Shown piece by piece: positions 56,636 through 64,000 of a DNA stretch of 64,000 bases. How positions within the stretch are numbered: the stretch's first letter is position 1; every line of letters begins with the position of its first letter. Source of the DNA: Glossina fuscipes (taxonomy: Eukaryota > Arthropoda > Insecta > Diptera > Glossinidae). Location: NCBI RefSeq assembly GCF_014805625.2, contig NW_023998423.1, positions 78,621 through 142,620 on the forward strand. Direction: 5' to 3'. The notes under the pieces were generated by a model that was not told where the DNA came from, searched no databases, and worked only from the letters and a program-made list of their open reading frames with translations. A program made the translations under genes and the position numbers.

Positions 56636-56860
56636 ATGGATAGAATTACGAAGAAAAAAGAAGCAATATGCAAAACAAAACCTAATAAGGAACAGAATCG
56701 AAGCCTTGAGATGAATCGCCACATGGATTTCGTACGATTCATTCGTAATAAAGTTAGTTATTTAAAATAAGACTTATTTGTGTTAACTCAATTTTTTTTC
56801 GGTTGATTGCAGCCCAATCAGGAATTACTTAATAAGTGCACTCAGTGCCGCAGTACATAG
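56636..56860 (+). CDS. candidate two-exon microprotein or 3' end of a gene, 54 aa
   Basis: A frame with Met at 56636 reads MDRITKKKEAICKTKPNKEQ, then NRSLEMNRHMDFVRFIRNK, and meets a GTTAGT donor at 56753. A 60-bp intron with a good pyrimidine tract and ttgattgcag acceptor follows. Exon 2 (56813-56860) gives PNQELLNKCTQCRST and a TAG. Both introns edges and phase 0 fit, and the CxxC end looks like real protein. The peptide is Lys/Arg-rich with no signal peptide. The frame is open further upstream through low-complexity sequence, so this could instead be the last two exons of a longer gene. Family not recognised. Confidence 0.33.
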
Positions 56861-56869
56861 ATAGGTAAA

Positions 56870-58590
56870 TACATGTCATGGGCAAAATGATTTCTTCTTC
56901 CAGGCGGAAAGAAAATACTAAAAGACGAAAAATATACATTCTGAATTTGTAAATAAGAGTTTACAAAATATTTTTAAGTCTCGTCTCTTAGAGATGGACT
57001 ATTAGATCATCATCATCGATAATAACGATTTTACGTAACTGTATTTAGCAATTTAACGATAGCTGAAAAATTTGATACAATCCGCCATCCTCCTGAGCGA
57101 CATTTTGTGTTCAGCGGGAGGGGCAGGGAATTCCTTAATGCATATGACAATAATGCGGTTAGTTATATCTATTGCCAACAAGACTTGAAAATTATTGGAT
57201 AATCAAGCGGACAATTCAAGAAATGGCTGCGGGTGTGATGTTAAAACTACGGGTTTGCTTTTTGATTGAATACAATTTAGTATATTCCCTAATAAAATTC
57301 TGTTTACGCATATGTAGTCTCACAGTAGTCTTCTGAGTATCGTGAAAAAACAGATCAAAACTTGCTTTCGAAAAAAAGTCAAGGCAAGATCAGTAACAGA
57401 GATCAATATTTCACTGTTCTCTTAAAAAGAGTGTGTAAAATTTTTCTTCTGTAGGATAATCGGAATCGTATCTCAAGGCGTGGTAGAAAATTTCTACAAT
57501 TCAGCGGCCAGTAAACAAAATCAATCGTAGAAATGACACTTTCTCGATTTCTTTAACTTACCTTCACCGAATAGCGATGAATAGTCCATGCATTACAACA
57601 TCAAGACCGCAAGTAGCTACTCTCTACCACTAATATCGACAATGGAGACGGTTTTCCAAGACTTCCTCTTTGCGGAGATTGAACGGATGTAACGTGTTTT
57701 GAGTGGCTTCGAGCAAACGAAACCGTTCTAACTAATGCTACTGACAACAGCTCCTTCAATTAAGCTGACAAGCATGATGAGACAATTTTTCAGCCGGACA
57801 ACGCTGTCCGTAAAACCTCGAAGACATTGGCAGTAATGCATTGGAACTTGAAGAGCCATTTTTTCAATAAAAGCCACTAAAGACTAATTCCTCACAAAAT
57901 TTTCGTTAAAATTTAACGACTCTGTGGTAGTAATGAAGTTCTTATGAATGGAAGCAATTAGTTTTCCTAATTTTTACTTCGTCTCTACTAACATGTCATA
58001 ATCGATCTAATCGATCTGATACTGCTTTTCCGGACCTGACAGCTGTTCTGAATTTGACGGTAAAATTTTTACTTAAGGAGTTAGCTTGATCTTAAAAGAA
58101 AATAAAAGTCGGGACAAATTTGTGTTTAAACAGGAAACGGATCTCCTGCGAAACCGTGTTAGCCCAGGAACAATGTCTGGTTGATATTTTGTGCTGTGTA
58201 GCCGAGTTATATGAGCAAAGTGAAATCTGTATGAAAAATAATTTTATAAATTTATTGAAACCCTTTTAGTTCATCAGGGCATATACTGCTCCATAACTAT
58301 CATCACAGTAGCGAAGCGAATTTTCTTGCGAATCGGTAGCACCAAGCTTCTGAGAACATTAGTAGTGCGATAGGAGTTTTGCGTAAAAAGTTATCAAAAG
58401 TACTGCGCCCAATAAAAGCGAGCACATTGTTATACAACGTTTAATGTCGATATGTATTAGTACTCGTTAAATAAATAAAAACCATGCATGAATCAACATT
58501 TTTCAAAGGCAAAGTGCTCTTTTATGCTATGTATAGAAGTGAGTTCTCTGGATAGAAATTGGTTGTTTTATAAAACATAACGAAGTTTTA
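56870..58590. other. 1.7 kb without a supported gene
   Basis: No open frame of note on either strand, and no repeat relation seen within the window. Confidence 0.4.
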
Positions 58591-58639
58591 CTTCCCTAAA
58601 ACGTGTCGTCGACTGTTTCTCAATACGTAAGGAGATCGA

Positions 58640-58830
58640 TGGCAGTAGGCAGTATTTATGGCATGTTATGCTGTACCGAAACGATTAAGTTGGTTTGGGT
58701 CGAAAATGCTATCAATTATGAAACGGTTAGAAAGTGGTTTGTGAGATTTCGTGCAAAATGATGATGATGATGAACTTTCTGGAGATTTGCGAAAGATGTT
58801 GCATGTAGAAACGCAAAGCATTCGAAATCA
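58640..58830 (+). mobile_element. mariner/Tc1-type transposase fragment
   Basis: A plus frame near 58705-58760 reads NYETVRKWFVRFRAK, then DDDELSGD in a shifted frame. This is the WFxRFRxGxxxxxDxxxSGRP region of a mariner-type transposase, heavily mutated. It is a different copy from those at 15.4 and 63.8 kb. Confidence 0.5.
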
Positions 58831-59199
58831 ATAAATTTCTTACGCGAGGATATCCGCAAATTATTCTACAAGCGACAAACGACCAAAAGCAGCGATTGTC
58901 GATTTTTCATTTATTAAGTTCGATAACAAGTATATTTTAAATAAATTTGTATTTAATCAAAAAATTCAGAGAACTTATTACTATACCTAACGTACAATTA
59001 AAAGATAAAATATACTTTATTTTATTGTACGATATGTAATATTTAATTTAAGGTATTACATTGAATACATAATATATACGATAGGATATAATATATAAAA
59101 TATATAATAAAACAACTAAGAATGCTATAGCCGGACAATGCCGATATTTATGCACCCTGCAACACTTCGGTTAATTAATAATACAACGAAAATTGTATA

Positions 59200-60190
59200 C
59201 TGTTTTTAAGTAAATGCGTAATTTTCTTGAAATCCTTCATATTGAAAGATACCCAAACATCAACTTGATCTAAATTTAGAAAACGAAATTTACTTGCCGA
59301 ACGTTTTATTATTTTCCAGCTATCCGCCTGAGTAGCCGAAGGCGAGGAATCTCGACTAGCAAGTCAATGGTCGACTTGAGTTCGAATCTCAAGTGCTGTA
59401 GAGTTTTTAATAAAAGCCGATAGCCTTAGATGCTAGTGCTTTTAAGAGTTTAGTCTTAAAATTTATTTCTCTGGCGAAATTAATAATAATAATAATAATA
59501 ATATTTTCCAGCTACTTCTGTCATAACAAATCACAAACTAGATTTTGTCGCCATAAAACGGTTTACTTTCATGAGAATCCCTATATAAAGTGGTGTTTTT
59601 AAAAAATAAAGCTCTTTGACCCGAATTCCCTATGATTGATTTATTAAGGACAAATTTTCATCATATAATATTAAAAATTAGATCTTTTTGGCATAAAAAG
59701 CCTTATTTTTCAATAGAATGCTTATACAAAACATTGACCCATGTGGTCCAAACTCGGTAAAGTTAATTTTTATGTTAAAATATTATGAAAGAATTTTTAT
59801 TAAGAAGTATTAAAAATCAGGCCTTTTTATAATAGGAACATTCAGTGTCGCTAGGAACGGTTATATGGCAAAGGATTCGATTAACTGCGCCATCTAATCC
59901 ACAATTTTCACACCAAGATAAAATGCGCGAAATACAATTACTAAGCTATTTTTATCACAAAATTCTGAAGATAACAATATTTTTTCTTGTAATAGCTTTT
60001 AAAATAAGGCGTTATATGGGGTGTGCTCGTAAAAGTACTCTGATCCATTTGGCCTTGGGCCAAAACATGCCAGTGTGTCAAATTTCATCAAAATATCTTA
60101 AGATTTGCGATCTATACATTGAACTGAGAGACTGACAGACAAGCTGAATATACTTTGTATCACATGTGTTGTAGAGTATAAATATTTAAT
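59200..60190 (+). repeat. long composite repeat, copy U3 (SINE inserted)
   Basis: Left block 'aaatccttcatattga' up to 'ttattttccagcta' at 59322. After the inserted SINE it resumes 'cttctgtcataacaaatcac', 'aattccctatgattgattta', and ends with the dispersed-repeat tail 59995-60180 ('ataaggcgttatatggggtg', 'caaatttcatcaaaatatct'). Homologous in order to 36010-36890 and to the inverse of 42060-42600. Confidence 0.75.
59310..59514 (+). mobile_element. tRNA-derived SINE with 13-bp target-site duplication
   Basis: The element is 59323-59501 (179 bp). The head 'tccgcctgagtagccgaagg' carries an A-box-like segment. 'ttgagttcgaatctcaa' is a perfect T-arm/B-box with TTCGAAT loop and five-base-pair stem. 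The 3' end is an (AAT)n tail. Identical 13-bp duplications, tattttccagcta, flank it at 59310-59322 and 59502-59514. The acceptor stem of a tRNA cannot be formed, so it is a SINE and not a tRNA gene. Pol III transcription from the internal A and B boxes is expected for this class, and mobilisation would need a partner LINE. Confidence 0.82.
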
Positions 60191-60199
60191 ATACATTAT

Positions 60200-61580
60200 C
60201 TGTATAATATGTATATAACACATGAGATAAATTGTTAAATATCTGTTGTGGCTCGCGGGTACTAATGAAAACCAAGTGAAAATCGCACAATTTGACACAA
60301 GTAAATCCATTCGAAAGTATTTATTAACACAATCTAACTTGTTGGCCGCATTTCATTTCTTTATCTCTTAACGAAAACTTGTTCAATCTCTTTCTGTCTC
60401 TTTCTGCTATTAAAGAAAGCCCTTTCACTCATATTGCTGTTTTTTCCTAATAAAGACGGTATGTTTATTGTGTACGGCTGCGTCACCAACGAAACCCCTG
60501 ATAAATATTCCGTGACATTCTTTTCCTCGTCTTTATCCCCATTCTTACCATCATCATCAGTAGCAGTAACAATCTTCAATTTGCGGTTTTCACATTGATT
60601 CACTTTATATAATGGCCTTGAGGCTTGTAGAAAAGTTACTTACTGTTCCAAGTATGTACATTATCGAAATAAGGGACATTATTGCAAACCAACTTAAGAA
60701 ATCTTTTAATGCTTTTGAAATTTAATCCTTCGCCACAACGTATATATTAAGAAATTTTTAATTCTGTTTATGACTGTTTTTGCTTCGCTTTCTTTGTCTT
60801 CTACAATCTTGTGCATATGTATACATTTTAATAACTAATCTTAATAATTGTGAGCAAAATTATTTTGTAATGTAATATACATGTTGATGCTGTTGGTGTG
60901 TTGCTTCCTCAGCTCTATACACTAATACATGGCGTACATAAAGGATAACAATGTCAACTCCTGCCGTTTTATTTATATATATGTAAATATTATTTTCTCT
61001 TCGCTTTAAACATTTAATCGCAATTTCTATCTCTTTTTCTTCTTATGTAAGGAAAATAAAGTTTCAAATAAACAACTGTTACTCTATTAAAAGGTTTTGC
61101 CAACATCACCACCACCGCTACCGCTATTGCGGGACTTCTGGTATTATATGAGAAAATTGTGTACATGTCATCAACTGTTTGCAACAGTTATGACCTCACT
61201 CCCTCCTTTCCTTCATCTATTTCTTATTCATTCTCTCTCTTTCTATGACGTTGTGTCAGACTTTTGTTTCCTCTGCCTTTCTGTTATCACTGGTCCTTAA
61301 GAGTTTAGTAATACGTTTTTATTTGATTTTATTATTTATTTATATTAAAAAATTGTTCATACCCTCATAAATATTTCACCAAAACAGTGGGTGGTAGGTA
61401 GACTTTAAGGTTGTTATAATAAAATCTAAACGTACGAGCATTGAAACGGACAGATGATGAAAGAAGAAATTTATTATCATTAACTTTTTTGCGAAAGTAA
61501 ACATGTTGTGGTTTTTCTGATATTTGTTAGATGATTTCGGTCCTGATTTGGGATATAATTAATTTTTAAAAGGCAATACC
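60200..61580. other. unassigned sequence
   Basis: Apart from the candidate at 60361-60603, only AT- and CT-rich sequence. Confidence 0.35.
60361..60603 (-). other. 80-codon open frame, possibly a terminal exon
   Basis: The minus-strand frame reads KLKIVTATDDDGKNGDKDEE, then NVTEYLSGVSLVTQPYTINI, PSLLGKNSNMSERAFFNS and RKRQKEIEQVFVKR, then TAA. It has mixed charged composition without low complexity, unlike most chance frames here. No signal peptide, no domain recognised and no convincing acceptor at its 5' side. Confidence 0.3.
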
Positions 61581-61585
61581 TTCAA

Positions 61586-62112
61586 ATGCACATATACATA
61601 CAAAGAATGAATAATAGGCGAATATACGAGAATGTTGTTAAAAGTTTAGTGTCGGAGCAGAAGCGGTATTTCCGCAATCTTTTAGAAATCTCGCACAAGT
61701 TTATACGCATAAGTAATAACCTTTTATTGCGAAGTGTATTTCGCCATGAATGGTGGTCTATCTTTCTCGATTGTTTCGATTGGAACATTTGCAATTAACT
61801 AACTTGGTTTACAAAGCGCAAAAATGCAGTTACTTCAGGGATACAAGTGTGTAGTTTACTTTGAGCACATTGTACTGGCGTTATCTTCACAACGGCATAA
61901 AGAGAAAATATAACAAATTTAAAATTTACAACCAGATTAAGTCGACCATTACAAACATATGTGTATATGCGTATATACCATCACTTCACGAACATAGAAT
62001 AGTTTCATTTCATTCATTTTGCTCGTTAATCGGCAAAACCTGTGCACTGTTGGCATATGAAGGTTTATTTTTTAATAGTCAGGTCGCCTTACGTGATCCA
62101 AATCTACTTTAA
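61586..62112 (+). other. two protein-like open frames, unassigned
   Basis: 61586-61798 (VVKSLVSEQKRYFRNLLEIS and on) and 61861-62112 (ending SLIGKTCALLAYEGLFFNSQ, then VALRDPNLL) have plausible composition but no recognised family and no splice link between them. Listed only so that they are not overlooked. Confidence 0.15.
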
Positions 62113-62119
62113 GAAATTT

Positions 62120-63690
62120 GTATGTAAAATCACTATTCACTATACCGTCCACCCCAAAATCGTCTTCTGAATCAGTTTAAGCATATTCACTCATCTGTTC
62201 CCCTGATATCTCTCTATTCCGCTTTTTGTGCATTTTTATGAAATTTCGGCTATTCACATGATTTTACCTACTATTATTATTATTGTGTGAGCAATTAGTC
62301 CCGAGACTGGAACGCTTATGCTGCTAATCCTCCAATCTTAAGCAACTTATGAATACCGCCACTTTTTTTTTGTTTCAGAGTACAATACACATCTGATCCT
62401 ACAGATGGCCTTGCATTCATGTAGGATATGATGGGACGTGTAAGCCGTCACTCGGGAGAATCTGCATGAATCAGTATCAAGTTTTGCATTATTTCGAATT
62501 TTGCCCGGTATCGGAGGAACTTTTCTTACAAACATAAGCGGTAGCTAATGTGTTAATCAATATAAAATGATGAGCAGTAATACTTTGACCTATGAAAATT
62601 GGATATTTTAGATGAGATAGTACCATTTTTTAACAATCAAAACTGCTTAGATATTATTGTATTTTCGTTGAAATACTAAGTTTTGCCTAACAACATTTTC
62701 ATTCTTGAAATATGTTATTCTACAGGCATTTAGTTCTAATAGCATTTTTGCGTTACATTGTAATGTTGAAGAAAAAAGGCTTCTAGAGTGTAAAAAATCC
62801 TTTTATATTTAAAATGCTAACTTATTTTTTGACGTATTTTCTCGTTTTTAGTTAGTTCACTTGTCTTTAATTGAACTAAAGCACCTGCGATAACCTCATC
62901 AAAATCACTAGAAAACGTTGTTTCCATGGAAAATATTACTTTATAAAAATCTTTTTGTATACAAACCGAACAATTATTTAAGAGGCGTTTTAAAAATCTC
63001 CTTCAGAAACACGCATATGTAAGAATAGTCGTGTTGTCCTTTACGGACATATGTTTTCATATGTCCCTCTATTGTCTATTTAATACATGTGTGTACGTTT
63101 ACGCAGCTATGCTTGGGTCTTCTGCTGGTCATTTGTTTCAATTATTCATTGTTTATAGGCATGATTGTTTAGTTTTTAATGTCTGAAGTTCGTTTTGTTA
63201 TCTTGTTACTGTTTTAGATGTGGCTATAGCTAGAACACACTAAGAAAAAAAAACGAAAAACAAAATGATGAATTCTGAATTCAATCTGATGGATCTGGGT
63301 CACTTAGATCAAATAAATCGATTTTCTCTCGAGTTTCCGCTGCCTTTTTTTGAATTGGTTGATTTTTAAAAAACCTAATTACATAAAAAAATCTAAAAGT
63401 AGATCATATATGAGTTTTATTATGTTTTTAACTAGAACTAATATATTAAAAAAAAAAGATTAAATTTATAAGCCTAAAGCAAGAGAGTCATGAACATTTC
63501 AACATGCCACGGATAAGTACAAAATGAATACTGCCATTCCATATGCCATGTTCATAAGTTCCATAGTCTAAAGGTGAAACAAAAATATCGCGACTCTTTT
63601 TGAGACAAAAGGCTTTAGACCTGTCAAGCGTTGCTATAGCACGTTTAAATAGCGACGAACAAGAAAAAAAATAGGCGGGTTATTAAGCAT
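62120..63690. other. unassigned sequence
   Basis: No supported gene or repeat. Confidence 0.35.
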
Positions 63691-63709
63691 AAAGTGTTTT
63701 AAACGTTTT

Positions 63710-64000
63710 GAAAATGAGTACAATTTCTAGAAAACTTCGCTGAGTTTTGTAACACCACTTCAATAGACGATACCATCTCGAAAGTTTGTGAAAACGACTT
63801 TATGAGCGTTAATAGTGGAGAAGTTTTACACATAAACACTATCTTACTACTGTTACGTGCACACAGTTTACTCATTTCCTCTTTGAAAACTTTGACGACG
63901 ACGATCTGCGTTCTGGTCGACCAATCGTTAATTAAGTCGTTGGAATTCGCTAAAATAATTACTGAAGAAGGCAGGCATATTTCATGTTATGACATTCCTG
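63710..64000 (+). mobile_element. mariner transposase N-terminal fragment, runs off window
   Basis: Reading FENFDDDDLRSGRPIVN (to a stop at ~63933), then one frame over SLEFAKIITEEGRHISCYDI. This is the linker and second helix-turn-helix of a mariner transposase (family pattern DxxRSGRP...ExxRHxSxxDI). A frameshift and a stop show that it is dead, at least at this end. The catalytic domain, if present, is right of the window. Confidence 0.75.

Noticed and set aside
59331..59405. A functional tRNA gene (TTCGAAT T-loop with perfect stem)
   Set aside because: No acceptor stem pairs across the ends, the anticodon arm does not make a five-base-pair stem with seven-base loop, and the segment lies inside a 179-bp unit with target duplications and an (AAT)n tail, so it is a SINE head.
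1..64000. CRISPR arrays, operons, ribosome binding sites or bacterial or phage systems
   Set aside because: The window is a fly nuclear sequence with spliced genes; no regularly spaced repeat-spacer pattern or prokaryotic gene organisation exists here.

Overview
The window is eukaryotic nuclear DNA, AT-rich and repeat-rich, almost certainly from a higher dipteran fly. The evidence is protein-coding exons split by short GT-AG introns, near-complete orthologues of PRPF38A, CHMP4/Shrub and LSm6, and jockey-type and mariner-type transposon remains. A tephritid or similar acalyptrate fly is my best guess, but that is inference. There are no operons, CRISPR arrays or bacterial features.

Layout. 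The first ~10 kb is gene-dense. It holds the 3' end of an SLC7 LAT-type amino-acid transporter (609-1039, +), a frameshifted fragment resembling DOP1/Dopey (~1700-2200, +), and an intronless Prp38 splicing factor (2411-3346, -). Prp38 is divergent from the four-exon ESCRT-III gene shrub/CHMP4 (3776-4835, +). A two-exon gene for a novel secreted protein follows (6299-6764, +), converging on LSm6 (6998-7304, -). Next come a coding-like block interrupted by stop codons (7898-8263, -) and a three-exon secreted-peptide gene whose first exon lies 4.7 kb upstream (9215-14213, -). A third secreted-peptide gene occupies 25644-28492 (+). The three secreted genes share one architecture: a tiny first exon of 8-10 codons ending in a phase-0 intron inside the signal peptide.

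From ~15 kb onward the sequence is mostly repeats and gene fossils. These include mariner fragments (15.4, 38.9, 58.7 and 63.8 kb), a decayed RNase-H-bearing LINE (16.3-19.1 kb), and a chymotrypsin-like serine protease pseudogene (19.4-22.5 kb) whose active-serine region falls in a 100-N assembly gap. There are also two truncated minus-strand copies of one jockey-type LINE (11.1-12.0 and 42.6-43.6 kb) and a BTB-BACK-kelch pseudogene (40.0-41.1 kb). A dispersed non-autonomous repeat occurs in about a dozen copies, one of them a foldback (25.77-26.46 kb). Two tRNA-derived SINE copies are present, one with a perfect 13-bp target-site duplication and paralogous empty sites within the same window.

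The intact housekeeping genes work in pre-mRNA splicing and mRNA decay (Prp38, LSm6), membrane scission (Shrub) and amino-acid uptake (LAT). They do not form one pathway. The stretch 43.6-64 kb has no gene I can name, only weak coding candidates, which are listed with low confidence.
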